Source: an uncultured Erysipelotrichaceae bacterium
Lineage (GTDB): Bacteria > Bacillota_I > Bacilli_A > RFN20 > CAG-826
Direction of reading: 5' to 3'
Assembly (NCBI GenBank): GCA_900317165.1
Contig: ONFU01000006.1
Location: 1 to 37,788, forward strand
DNA length: 37,788 bases
A program made the position numbers and the translations under genes. This document shows, one piece after another, positions 24,371 through 32,900 of the stretch. The number at the start of each line of letters is the position of its first letter. The first letter of the stretch is position 1. The notes beneath the pieces were generated by a model. The model ran no database searches and was not told the DNA's origin. It saw only the letters and a list, made by a program, of their open reading frames with translations.

Positions 24371-27300
24371 TTAGGGTTTAACCGTATATCCAAGCGAGGT
24401 TCTACTCGCGAATTTGCTATCGAAAACAGAAGAAGGAATCGAGGATTGGGTGGTAACTGTATATCTTTTCCAAAGGGTTCCGGAGCTCTTCGTGCCGGTG
24501 AACATCGTGAGCTTATGGGAAGATGAATTCCAGGCGTTCTCGTATTTGCCGATTGAGGTGATGTTCTTTATCGATAGGGAGAGGGTCGCGCTAGCCGCGG
24601 AGATACCGATGATCTTCAAGGCCAATGACCCGCTCGCGCTATATAAGGACTCCTTGGAATAATTCTTCCCATTGGATGAATAGGTGACGGTCTTGCCATT
24701 AATCGTGAGGTCAAGATTCTCAAACATTGATACATGGGTCAACGCTTTCATGGAAATGGAGAGATTCCAAACGGGGTTTTCGAATGACCCGGAGGTGGAG
24801 AAGGACTGGATGAGGTCCTCACCATGGATCGATTGCTTGGAGGAGGAATCGCCCGAAAGGTTATCGGTGATGATCGAGCCCATGTTGAGAATGTATTTCA
24901 AAAGCCAATCGAGGAGGTTATCCGAGAAATCGGAGCCTTTGACCCTGACCTTATCACTATAGGTTTTGTCGCTTGTAAGGGTATTCTTTTGGATGCGGAT
25001 CCTTTCCATATAGAGTTCGCCGCTTGAATCGTCGCCATTGGTCTCATAATAGATGTTCGTATAGGTGTTTTCGGAAACGACATCGACGATACCGACCGGT
25101 TTGATTTCGGGAATGGTGACGTTCGCGGCCAATTTGATATGGGCCCCATCCAAATATATGAAGGCATCGATATCGATGTTGTAGGTCTTCGTGAGGATCT
25201 TCAAGGGGATGCTCGCGTTCAAATGGTAGGTCGTTAGATACGATTCGTCCGTTACCCCTAGGGTGATGGTTCCCAAAAGGAAGCTGACGAGATGGGATAA
25301 GGAGGAGAAGGAGATGAAATCGTTAAGAGAATAAGACGAACCAATCCAGTTATAATCCGGTGGGTTAACCGAGAAATCGGTGGAGTCGAAATCAATTTTG
25401 ACGTAGATTTCGTTCCCATCGGATTTTACCGAATTCGCATAAACCTCGATGGTCTCGAGCTTGCCAACGCGGTCAATTCCTTCCGAATCGGTATAGTTTT
25501 CCGCAAACTTCAAACGGAGATTGAGGGGGTAATCATCATGGATGACGCCTTGCTTGATGACGAAGGTATCGGTACGGGTCGCGTTATTGATATTCGCGGA
25601 AAGGAGGAACCCACTCGCGAGGACTTCGAGATAACGCCCGTCGATCAAAGCCCCCAAGACGGTTCTTGAGGTCAAGGAAGAGAAGGAATTCGTCAATCTT
25701 TTGAAACGGGGATCGGTCGAAGAGAGTAAGCTCGCGACCGTATCAAGGACATCATTAAGGGAATTGATGGAGAACCTTCCCTTAAGGGGGTTACCTTCTG
25801 GCTCGGTCCTTTTTTCCGCGGATTTGGAACTATTGTTCTTGGAGTTATACTCAACAAGCATATAGCCTGTGTCGCCTTCGTTTCCTTGGTAATCCTTCAA
25901 GGCCGAATCCGTTTCATTTGAAGGACCCGTGACATCGACTTTGAGGTTATGGTCTTGGAAGAAATGTTCCTTATGGTCGGTGATGGTCGCTTTGCCAGTC
26001 CCTATCTTTTCCGCTAAATCAAAGCCCAAGGAACCCGAGAAGGAGAAGCCTTGTCTATCGAGCGTCTTGTTCCCGTTATAGGAAGGAAGGGTATAAGAGG
26101 TGACGGCCGTTTCGCCTTTTTTGGCGAAATAGCCGGAGAGGGAAATGGAGAGCTGATCGTTTTCCGCGATATCGTTGATGGTGTCTTCGAGTCCTGGGAG
26201 ATGTTCCAATTCCGTATATCCGGTTTTATCGAAAACTGTCTCCTCATAATCCATCACCTCGAGGGTACCATCGAGGATTAGGCTTAATTTGGGGGAACTT
26301 GAGGAAACGATACCCGCGGATTCGAATGTCACCGATAGAAGGTCGAGGTTATTGGAGGAAAGGGTGACATAAGCCTTCCCCCTTCCGTTAGCCTTACTTA
26401 GATCGAGGGTCGCGTAAATCTCGTTATTCGCATGGGTTAACGAGGTGACCATCGATATAAGGCCTTCGTAATGGCCTTCGTTTATATCGGTGTAAACGAC
26501 GCTTTCCTTAATCGCGTCGATCGCTTCGCTCAATGAGCCTAAGGATACAAGGAAGCCGGAAAGGACCTTCATAATGGTATCGTTTTGGATGCTTTCATCG
26601 CTTAAGGCATCGCCTGTTGAGGAAGCGAAATTTGATAACGTTTTGATGTTTGTCTTGGCCTTAAGGATGTTATTGAGATTGATGTAGGCTTTTCCTTCGC
26701 CTTCTTCTTCTTCGATATGGAGAGCAAGGTATTCATCATTTCCATTTGAGGAGAAATCCACCTCACCCGTGACATCGTTATAGGAAGTGGAGAGATCGAC
26801 GTTCGCGGATAAATCGAGGTGACCATCCTCTTCGATTTCGTCGCGGGCGAAATGGGTGTCGTCGCCGATGACCTCCTCTTCGATATGGGTGATATCCAAA
26901 TTCGCGGAGATCCCGAATTTCTTATGGGATATCTTATTCCCTATCTCCTTTACGAGGGCCAAGGAATCCCCGAGCACTAGATAATCTTCTTCTTCGTAAG
27001 GCAAGGTGAAGGAAGGGGATTCGCTAGGATTGATATCCGCGGAAAGGGATATTTCAAATCCATCGTTAAAGGAGAAGGAAGAGAGGTTGTTCTCGTTATC
27101 AAGAGGGAAATCGACGTGGTTAAGGATTCCCTTTTCGTTGCTTCCTAAACCAAACGATAGGGTATCCTCGCCTAAAGGGAGATCCAAACGGAAATAATGT
27201 TCGGAAAGGGAAACCATGTGGTTGGTGGCTTCTCTGAATTCCTCGAAATCAAAGGCGAGTTTTTCGCCGTCTCCTCCTTTGAGGCTTATTTCTTTGATAT

Positions 27301-27823
27301 CGAATGATTCAAGGACGGAATAGACGAAATAATCAAGGCTGCCGTATTCGTAATAGACGATGCCCCTTGTCAATTCGTCTTCCTCGCTTTCGTCATAGGC
27401 GGTGACGTTCGTCTTAAATTTGATCCCGCCATCGTTAGGCCAGGAAAGGGAGAAGTAGAGGCTCTCGTTTTTCAAGGTCAAGTTGGCCTCGCGCTTTAAG
27501 CCGTTGTAATCAAGCGGCAAATCGATTGAGGCGTTGATGCCATGGATCGAAGGCTCATCGATTCTAAGGTTTATGGAGCCGTTTTCGATTAAGACGTTAT
27601 TGTCCTTCCCCTCGATTTTCCCAGGAATCTTCAATGACAATTGGTCGATATCTAGGCTTAGTCCGCCCGTTACGGCATCGCGAAGCTGATAACCGATTTC
27701 AAGAGGCTCAATATCCTCGTTTTCTTCAGGAAGGGCCCCGACTTTATTCGGGGTGCATGAAAGCAAAAAGGACCCCATGAGGAGGGCGGATAAGAAGAAT
27801 TTTGTCTTATTTCCTTTTTGCAT
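24371..27823 (-). CDS. Giant secreted lipoprotein, paralogue of the 1255-aa neighbour
   Basis: The 1150-residue protein has a lipoprotein signal (Lys-rich N-region, hydrophobic core, SFLLSC with Cys23). The mature part is dominated by alternating polar/hydrophobic residues, suggesting long beta-sheets (SINLRIDEPSIHGINASIDL, NLTLKNESLYFSLSW). It aligns by eye along its whole length with the upstream gene product: GSNEKGILNHVDFPLD versus GGNENAVLNHVDLPAK, GFEISLSADI versus GMDLSLSADI, FFQDHNLKVDV versus YVQDHNIKLGL, LIDGRYLEVLASG versus ILDGRYFDLLTYRG. The family is unknown to me. It would sit on the outer face of the membrane. It is the last gene of a three-gene operon, 57 nt after its paralogue, and its ribosome binding site lies within a GC-rich hairpin. 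It lacks the Ca2+-type loop of its paralogue. Confidence 0.85.
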   Translation of the reverse strand: MQKGNKTKFFLSALLMGSFLLSCTPNKVGALPEENEDIEPLEIGYQLRDAVTGGLSLDIDQLSLKIPGKIEGKDNNVLIENGSINLRIDEPSIHGINASIDLPLDYNGLKREANLTLKNESLYFSLSWPNDGGIKFKTNVTAYDESEEDELTRGIVYYEYGSLDYFVYSVLESFDIKEISLKGGDGEKLAFDFEEFREATNHMVSLSEHYFRLDLPLGEDTLSFGLGSNEKGILNHVDFPLDNENNLSSFSFNDGFEISLSADINPSESPSFTLPYEEEDYLVLGDSLALVKEIGNKISHKKFGISANLDITHIEEEVIGDDTHFARDEIEEDGHLDLSANVDLSTSYNDVTGEVDFSSNGNDEYLALHIEEEEGEGKAYINLNNILKAKTNIKTLSNFASSTGDALSDESIQNDTIMKVLSGFLVSLGSLSEAIDAIKESVVYTDINEGHYEGLISMVTSLTHANNEIYATLDLSKANGRGKAYVTLSSNNLDLLSVTFESAGIVSSSSPKLSLILDGTLEVMDYEETVFDKTGYTELEHLPGLEDTINDIAENDQLSISLSGYFAKKGETAVTSYTLPSYNGNKTLDRQGFSFSGSLGFDLAEKIGTGKATITDHKEHFFQDHNLKVDVTGPSNETDSALKDYQGNEGDTGYMLVEYNSKNNSSKSAEKRTEPEGNPLKGRFSINSLNDVLDTVASLLSSTDPRFKRLTNSFSSLTSRTVLGALIDGRYLEVLASGFLLSANINNATRTDTFVIKQGVIHDDYPLNLRLKFAENYTDSEGIDRVGKLETIEVYANSVKSDGNEIYVKIDFDSTDFSVNPPDYNWIGSSYSLNDFISFSSLSHLVSFLLGTITLGVTDESYLTTYHLNASIPLKILTKTYNIDIDAFIYLDGAHIKLAANVTIPEIKPVGIVDVVSENTYTNIYYETNGDDSSGELYMERIRIQKNTLTSDKTYSDKVRVKGSDFSDNLLDWLLKYILNMGSIITDNLSGDSSSKQSIHGEDLIQSFSTSGSFENPVWNLSISMKALTHVSMFENLDLTINGKTVTYSSNGKNYSKESLYSASGSLALKIIGISAASATLSLSIKNITSIGKYENAWNSSSHKLTMFTGTKSSGTLWKRYTVTTQSSIPSSVFDSKFASRTSLGYTVKP

Positions 27824-27833
27824 AAATGGATTC

Positions 27834-27868
27834 GCCCCTCCCCTAGGAACGAAACAAAGGGGAGGGGC
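27834..27868 (-). promoter_or_regulatory. Intercistronic hairpin covering the RBS of the giant lipoprotein gene
   Basis: A perfect 10-bp GC-rich stem (27834-27843 with 27859-27868, GCCCCTCCCC and complement) with a 15-nt loop lies between the two paralogous genes. On the minus strand its 3' arm contains GGGGAGGGG, the only candidate ribosome binding site, about 11-13 nt before the ATG at 27823. There is no T run after it, so it is not a terminator. A role in translational coupling or mRNA stability is inferred. Confidence 0.65.
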
Positions 27869-27880
27869 ATGTATTAGTTT

Positions 27881-30800
27881 TTAGGCAATCCCGAGGTAGA
27901 GGTTACGTCCAGCTGGGATTTCGTCTAGGCCGATGTAGTTATAGCCATAGAGCGAGTAGTAGGGGTTGTTTTTGTCATCGCTTTGGAAACCGTTGACGAG
28001 GTCATAGAGATCGCCTTTGGCTTCTGCGTCGATGATGCCGTTATCGTTAACGTCTTTGACGAAGAGGTTAGCGTATTCGCTTCCGAGTCCATTGACTTCG
28101 GAAATGAGGCCATCTGCGTCGAAATTGGTGAGGCCGATGGTGACGTCAGCTTCCGCGAAACGGAGCTTGCTGCCATCGTTTTCGGCGGTAGCGTCAGCGT
28201 AGACGTTGGCTTCGAGTCCGGTAAGGCAACGGGCATCGAATCCGGAAGCGCTATGGAGATCGGTGGAGGTGAAGGTCAAATCGGCATTGCCGATGACGCC
28301 AATTCCAAGAAGGGCACCCAAATCAAGGGAGATGGTGTAGGCCCTGCCGTTGGTGAGGTCTTTGGTGAAGAAACCGTTGAAGCAATCGGCGACATGGATA
28401 CCTTTCTCGTCGAAGAGGCCTTTCTTTGGTTTAGCTTCTTCTTCGTTATTGACTTCTGGTTCCTCGGGTTCCTCGTTTTCATTCTTGGCGAAGAGGGATT
28501 CATCAACGCCCAAGGTGTATCCGAGGACCCAGTTAAGGAAATCGCCGTTATAGTCTTTGCCATCGATTCTGACCGCGTCCTTGACGTCTTTGATTCTTCC
28601 ATAGGAGGAATCGCGGGTGAGGAGGAGTTCGCCATCTGGATCGACTCCGTTAGCGTAGTAATAGATTTTGGAATCGCGTTTGCCCTCTAGTTCGTTTGGA
28701 CGGAAATAATGGGCATCGTCAGGTCCATTGAGTCCCCTGATGACTGGGAGATTGGAGAAATCGGCCATGAGTTTGGTCTCGGCCCCTTCAACGGAGGCGT
28801 CGAGGGTGAAGCCATAGACGTTAAGGCCATATCCCGCGACCATGAGATCGACGGAACCTTCAAGTCCATAATAGGAGACGCCCGCGAGGTTGCCATCGTT
28901 ATTCTCGACCACGCCCATCGTGAGGGTGTTGAGGAGCTCGTTGCCCATCGAGGCAAGAGGGGTGAAGTCGGTGAATCCTTCGAAGGAAGAGAAGGCTTCC
29001 GCGGAGGCTTCGCCTAAGGTATCGATGTCGGAGATCGTCAAATCGAATTTGTTGACGTTATCCTTCTTGACGAGGACCTTAAGGTCGGAAAGGCCTTTTT
29101 CGGCTCCGTTACCTTCTTCGTCTCCGCCATAGGTCTGTTCGGAATCATAGGAGAGGACGAGGTCGATCTTGATGCCATCAAGGCCAAGAGCGTCCCCGCT
29201 GATGGTGACTTTGGTCTGTTCGCCAAGGCTAACGTCTTCGAGGATTCCGCGATAAGTCAGCAAATCGAAGTAGCGGCCATCGAGGATATCGCTAAGCAAG
29301 GAGCTGCTCGCTTCGCCCATGATGGAGGCGCCAAGACGGGAGAACCTATCGTCGCCCCTGACGAAATCGAGGAGGAAATCAAGGCTAAAGCCATTGTCCT
29401 CGCTGAAGATTTCCTTCGCGGCATTGAGGTCGATTAAGCCTTCAATTCCCTTTTCGGATTCTTGGGAAACGGTCGCTTTTCCGGACTTGGACAAGGAATC
29501 GTAGGAGAAGCCGATCTTCTTCATATCATCCTGCAAGCCAAGCTTGATGTTATGGTCTTGGACATAGGTGTCCGCGAAATGGGTGAGGGTAAGATCGACC
29601 TTGCCTTCTTTGGTGGTAACTTCGCCTTCGCCTTCTTTGGCGAAATCGAAGGCGAGTCCGCCACCGATTTCAAGGGAGTGGTCGACGCCGTTTTCCTTAT
29701 AGAGGTTGCCGTTAAGCGAAGCCTTGAAGGATTTATCGTCCGCGATGGCTTTGATTTGGCCACCCAAACCTTTGAGGTGGGAAAGGGATTCGTATTCTTT
29801 GTCGGAACCGTATTCGGGTTCTTTTGGGGTTTCGAATTCGCTGGTCTTAATCTCGCCGTTAAGGGAGATGGAAGCGAGCTCGATGTCCTTCAAGGTGATG
29901 CTAAGCAAGGAGGAGTCGTTTCTTCCGGAAACCTTGAGGATAACGTTACCTGATAATCCTAAAGGAGCAAGGCTAAGCTCAATGGTGATGAGGTTATCTT
30001 CGCCCTTGATCAAGGAGACGACGTCGAGGACGGAGACGAAGGTCCCGTCTTCGATTCCCTTAACGAGGGAGGAATTCATAATCCTATCGATTTCATCGCC
30101 AAGGCTTCCAAGAAGTTTGGTGATGGAGGAAAGGTCCATCTTCTCCTCGGAGGAACCGCTGAAAGCGTCCTTCAAGACGTTGGTGTAGAACTCATCGAGG
30201 TAGGTCTTGCTGGTTTTGGCTTTGAGGACGTCGTTGACGTTGAGGTATCCCTGGTAGCCGTTTTCCTCTTCAAGATAAGCGACTCCGATGCGGTGTCCTT
30301 TGAATTCTTCGCCTTCTTCACGTTTCTTATCGATGGTGATGTTGGCATCGATTCCCTCGAGGGCGCGTTTTTTATTGCCTTCCTCATCGACTTTGAAAGC
30401 ATCGATGTTGGCGTCAAGATGAAGGAGTGCCGCTTCGTCGACGGAGGATTTTTTCATGACGGTGCGGGAGCCTTCCTTGGCTTCCTTTCGATGGCCAATT
30501 TCTAAATCGGCGGTCAAACCGATTTCGGGTTTGGCGACGACTTTGGCGATGTTGCGGAACAAAGCGGCCGAATCGGCGAGATCGCGGTATTCTTCCGGAT
30601 TGCCATAGATGGTGCTAGCCCAGTCGATGTCCTCGCCGTTGTTGACGAGTTTTCCGCCGATATCCGCGGAAAGGGAGAGGTCCATGCCGTCTTGGATATG
30701 CCAAACCGGATTCTCAAGGGGATGTCCGTTCTCGTCGAACTTAGCTGGCAAATCGACATGGTTAAGGACGGCGTTTTCGTTACCGCCAAGACCGAGTTTG

Positions 30801-31648
30801 ATGGATTTGTCGCCAAGCTTAAGGTTCCAAATGAAGTAAGCGGTGTTATCCTCACCGCCGATATTGACCATCTCGTTAAGGGAAGTGAGAATCTCATCGG
30901 TATCGATGGAAGAAGTGGATTCCTCTTCTTCCTCTTCCTCAACGGAGACGCTTCCGGTTAACTTATCAAGCCATCCCTCGAAGGAGACGGAGATACCTCC
31001 ATCGGAAAGGATCTCGAGGATATCGGCGATAAGCCAGTCCAATTTACCGTATTCGTATTGATAGGTACCGCGGGTCGTCGGGTCTTCGCTGTTCCCGTCG
31101 ATCTCTGTTTCGTAAGCGGCGGTTGAGATCTTGTATTTGAAGTCCCAGCTTCCGCCTTCGCTTCTTTCCCCGCCAACGCTATCCGCATTGCCCCTATCGG
31201 CAAGATTGAGATAGAGATTGTCGTTAACTAATGAGGCGTGGATATCGCGATACTTGGCATCGGTCCCGTTATTGGAATAGATGACGGGAGCGGTGAGGGC
31301 GAAGTTGACGCCGTGGAGGTTAAGCTCTTCGAGAGCGAAATCAAGGGTCGCCGGGTTTTCTGGATCGACCGTGATCGTGTTATGGCCCTCTTTGGCGTTT
31401 TCGCCGGTGTAATAATGGTCGAATTTGAGGTCGTTGATCTCGACATGGAGACCCGCGGTCGCCCCTTCTGCGAGGTTGTTGACGAATTTCTCGCGGAAGG
31501 TAAGTGTTGGCTGGGACGGTGTCGAATGGTCGCGAAGGTCAATGACCGTGACATTTTGGGGGATGACGAAGAAGGCCGTGGCCGCGGAGGCGGCGAAGAC
31601 TAGGCCAAAGGCCCCAATCGTCGTTGCTGTCTTAAGTTTCTTATTCAT
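27881..31648 (-). CDS. Giant secreted or membrane-anchored beta-rich protein (1255 aa)
   Basis: The 1255-residue protein has an N-terminal signal or anchor (KKLKTATTIGAFGLVFAASA then TAFFV, residues ~4-28) without a lipobox Cys. The body consists of repeated strand-rich segments of alternating hydrophobicity (TLDFALEELNLHGVNFALTA, DGMDLSLSADI, LTADLEIGH, GLTNFDADG). An acidic low-complexity insertion (EEEEEEE) lies at ~240 and another (EEPEEPEVNNEEEAKPKK) at about 1080. Near the C-terminus, DVNDNGIID at ~1199-1207 is an EF-hand/dockerin-type Ca2+ loop. It is an end-to-end paralogue of the next gene product. No known family is recognised. The sheet-forming pattern would suit an elongated adhesin or a hydrophobic-groove lipid carrier, but that is speculation. 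AAGGAG lies in the 22-nt gap after the preceding gene, so the genes are co-transcribed. Confidence 0.85.
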   Translation of the reverse strand: MNKKLKTATTIGAFGLVFAASAATAFFVIPQNVTVIDLRDHSTPSQPTLTFREKFVNNLAEGATAGLHVEINDLKFDHYYTGENAKEGHNTITVDPENPATLDFALEELNLHGVNFALTAPVIYSNNGTDAKYRDIHASLVNDNLYLNLADRGNADSVGGERSEGGSWDFKYKISTAAYETEIDGNSEDPTTRGTYQYEYGKLDWLIADILEILSDGGISVSFEGWLDKLTGSVSVEEEEEEESTSSIDTDEILTSLNEMVNIGGEDNTAYFIWNLKLGDKSIKLGLGGNENAVLNHVDLPAKFDENGHPLENPVWHIQDGMDLSLSADIGGKLVNNGEDIDWASTIYGNPEEYRDLADSAALFRNIAKVVAKPEIGLTADLEIGHRKEAKEGSRTVMKKSSVDEAALLHLDANIDAFKVDEEGNKKRALEGIDANITIDKKREEGEEFKGHRIGVAYLEEENGYQGYLNVNDVLKAKTSKTYLDEFYTNVLKDAFSGSSEEKMDLSSITKLLGSLGDEIDRIMNSSLVKGIEDGTFVSVLDVVSLIKGEDNLITIELSLAPLGLSGNVILKVSGRNDSSLLSITLKDIELASISLNGEIKTSEFETPKEPEYGSDKEYESLSHLKGLGGQIKAIADDKSFKASLNGNLYKENGVDHSLEIGGGLAFDFAKEGEGEVTTKEGKVDLTLTHFADTYVQDHNIKLGLQDDMKKIGFSYDSLSKSGKATVSQESEKGIEGLIDLNAAKEIFSEDNGFSLDFLLDFVRGDDRFSRLGASIMGEASSSLLSDILDGRYFDLLTYRGILEDVSLGEQTKVTISGDALGLDGIKIDLVLSYDSEQTYGGDEEGNGAEKGLSDLKVLVKKDNVNKFDLTISDIDTLGEASAEAFSSFEGFTDFTPLASMGNELLNTLTMGVVENNDGNLAGVSYYGLEGSVDLMVAGYGLNVYGFTLDASVEGAETKLMADFSNLPVIRGLNGPDDAHYFRPNELEGKRDSKIYYYANGVDPDGELLLTRDSSYGRIKDVKDAVRIDGKDYNGDFLNWVLGYTLGVDESLFAKNENEEPEEPEVNNEEEAKPKKGLFDEKGIHVADCFNGFFTKDLTNGRAYTISLDLGALLGIGVIGNADLTFTSTDLHSASGFDARCLTGLEANVYADATAENDGSKLRFAEADVTIGLTNFDADGLISEVNGLGSEYANLFVKDVNDNGIIDAEAKGDLYDLVNGFQSDDKNNPYYSLYGYNYIGLDEIPAGRNLYLGIA

Positions 31649-31670
31649 GGTTTTAACTCCTTAAGTCCTG

Positions 31671-32615
31671 TTATAGGGTTTCCGGATAGGCCGGGAGGGT
31701 CGAATCCGGAGAGGGGAATCCGTAATCTGGCGTTCCCAAGTGGTATTCGGTTACGAGGCTTTGGGTGGCCGGGCTTCCGAATCCCGCTCCTGTTGTGGCT
31801 GTATATCTTTCATGGGTCACGAATCGCTTCGGCAGCAATTCGTCATCCAGATAGAACGTTAGGTGACAATATTCGAATGGTGGTGGATACTTGAGGCTCG
31901 ATATCGTCTGCATCTGCTTTTGGTAATTGAGGACCCCTTTCTTTGGGTCTAACTCGATTTCCACCTTGTACCCCCCGCCTTCGTTTTTGGTGAAGGAGGT
32001 CGGCCCTTCCCCTGAAAGCGGGTCGCCTTCAAGGAGAGTTCCCGGGGCCACGATGTAGATGAGTCCATTGGAGACGTTTCTTCCCATCATCTCTTTGTAT
32101 TCCGCGTTGGAATAGGTTTTCTTCTCGTGAGATGCATAATTTGGGTTATCTCCCCAATAGGTGTCAGTTGTTTCGCCTTCTTGGAACATCCTATCGTAGA
32201 GGTTCACAAGCCCAAGGGAGTTGCTTTCCTCGAAGAAGCGGTCGCCCTCTTTTATGGTTCGCGATTCGATGCGTATCTTTACGTGTCCTAGGTCAGCAAC
32301 CGATCCGCCGATCCCTACCGTATAGGTGTTTTCCAGTTGCTCGAACAAGTAGTAAGCGGCATTGACTGCTTCGTCCGGTTTGAGGGAGAGGTAGTTCCCA
32401 CTGGCTTTCGCTTTGTTATAGGAAGCGATCACCGACTTCATATCGACTGTTACCTCATCGACAAGGTATTGGGTTTGGTCAGGCCTAACTACTTTGGCGA
32501 GGACGATCCCGGTTATGACCCCGGCGAGGACAACGCCAAAACCGACGCCGCCGTAGATGCCGATTCTGCGGAGACGCTTGTTTGAATTGTTTTTCTCACT
32601 CACTTCGTTTTTCAT
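31671..32615 (-). CDS. Single-TM anchored extracellular protein, first gene of surface operon
   Basis: The product of 314 residues (321 if the ATG at 32636 is used) has a short basic cytoplasmic N-terminus, one transmembrane helix (IGIYGGVGFGVVLAGVITGI, about residues 20-42), and an extracellular domain of ~265 residues. The latter starts helical (VTVDMKSVIASYNKAKASGN then DEAVNAAYYLFEQL) and becomes strand-rich (HVKIRIESRTIKEGDRFFEE, GYKVEIELDPKKGVLNYQKQ, CHLTFYLDDELLPKRFVTHE). The pattern of strands after an N-terminal helix is vaguely like LppX/LolA-type lipid-binding folds, but I cannot assign it. The ATG at 32615 has AAGGA 6 nt upstream and is preferred. The alternative at 32636 has only AAAGGCG. 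Its stop is 22 nt before the 1255-aa gene. A hairpin and several AGAATTG repeats precede it. Confidence 0.78.
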   Translation of the reverse strand: MKNEVSEKNNSNKRLRRIGIYGGVGFGVVLAGVITGIVLAKVVRPDQTQYLVDEVTVDMKSVIASYNKAKASGNYLSLKPDEAVNAAYYLFEQLENTYTVGIGGSVADLGHVKIRIESRTIKEGDRFFEESNSLGLVNLYDRMFQEGETTDTYWGDNPNYASHEKKTYSNAEYKEMMGRNVSNGLIYIVAPGTLLEGDPLSGEGPTSFTKNEGGGYKVEIELDPKKGVLNYQKQMQTISSLKYPPPFEYCHLTFYLDDELLPKRFVTHERYTATTGAGFGSPATQSLVTEYHLGTPDYGFPSPDSTLPAYPETL

Positions 32616-32652
32616 ACTAGGTCCTTGACCGGCCATATTAAGCGCCTTTATG

Positions 32653-32674
32653 CGCGGGAGGGCACTCTCCTGCG
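32653..32674 (-). promoter_or_regulatory. 5'-leader hairpin of the surface-protein operon
   Basis: CGCGGGAG (32653-32660) pairs with CTCCTGCG (32667-32674) with one wobble and a 6-nt loop. In transcript orientation it lies 17 nt before the ATG at 32636 and contains an AGGAG. It could influence translation initiation or mRNA stability. Confidence 0.4.
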
Positions 32675-32688
32675 TGTTTCCAATATAA

Positions 32689-32778
32689 AGAATTGCAATT
32701 CTCCAAATCGTAGAATTGCCATTTCATTAGAAGCATTCGGGACTTTTTGTGATCTGTTTTCTCAACAGTAGAATTGAG
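32689..32778. promoter_or_regulatory. Cluster of AGAATTG motifs, including a 14-bp palindrome, in a divergent promoter region
   Basis: AGAATTGCAATTCT at 32689-32702 is a perfect palindrome next to a possible minus-strand -10 (TATATT, 32682-32687). TAGAATTG recurs at 32711-32718 and at 32769-32776, the latter inside CTCAA-N8-TTGAG (32761-32778). The arrangement suggests multiple sites for one DNA-binding protein controlling the surface operon, hypB or both. Confidence 0.45.
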
Positions 32779-32865
32779 GAAAATAGGTTATAAACTGTAT
32801 AGTCACTTTGAAAAACTCATGCATGCCCACTTTATTTTCTTTTAAAGGAATGACGTCTATCTTTA

Positions 32866-32874
32866 TGGTAAAAT
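32866..32874 (+). promoter_or_regulatory. Extended -10 of hypB
   Basis: TGGTAAAAT is an extended -10 element 27 nt before the hypB ATG. No good -35 is present. AGAGG serves as ribosome binding site about 9 nt before the start. Confidence 0.5.
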
Positions 32875-32900
32875 ATGGTTAGATAGAAGAGGTTCGAAAA

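Noticed and set aside
27670-27870. Minus-strand frame of 66 codons starting in the intercistronic hairpin
   Set aside because: It overlaps the lipoprotein start in another frame and lacks a ribosome binding site.
27983-28690. Plus-strand open frame of 235 codons opposite the 1255-aa gene
   Set aside because: Acidic, low-complexity antisense shadow of a gene with strong signal peptide, ribosome binding site and paralogue; no ribosome binding site of its own.
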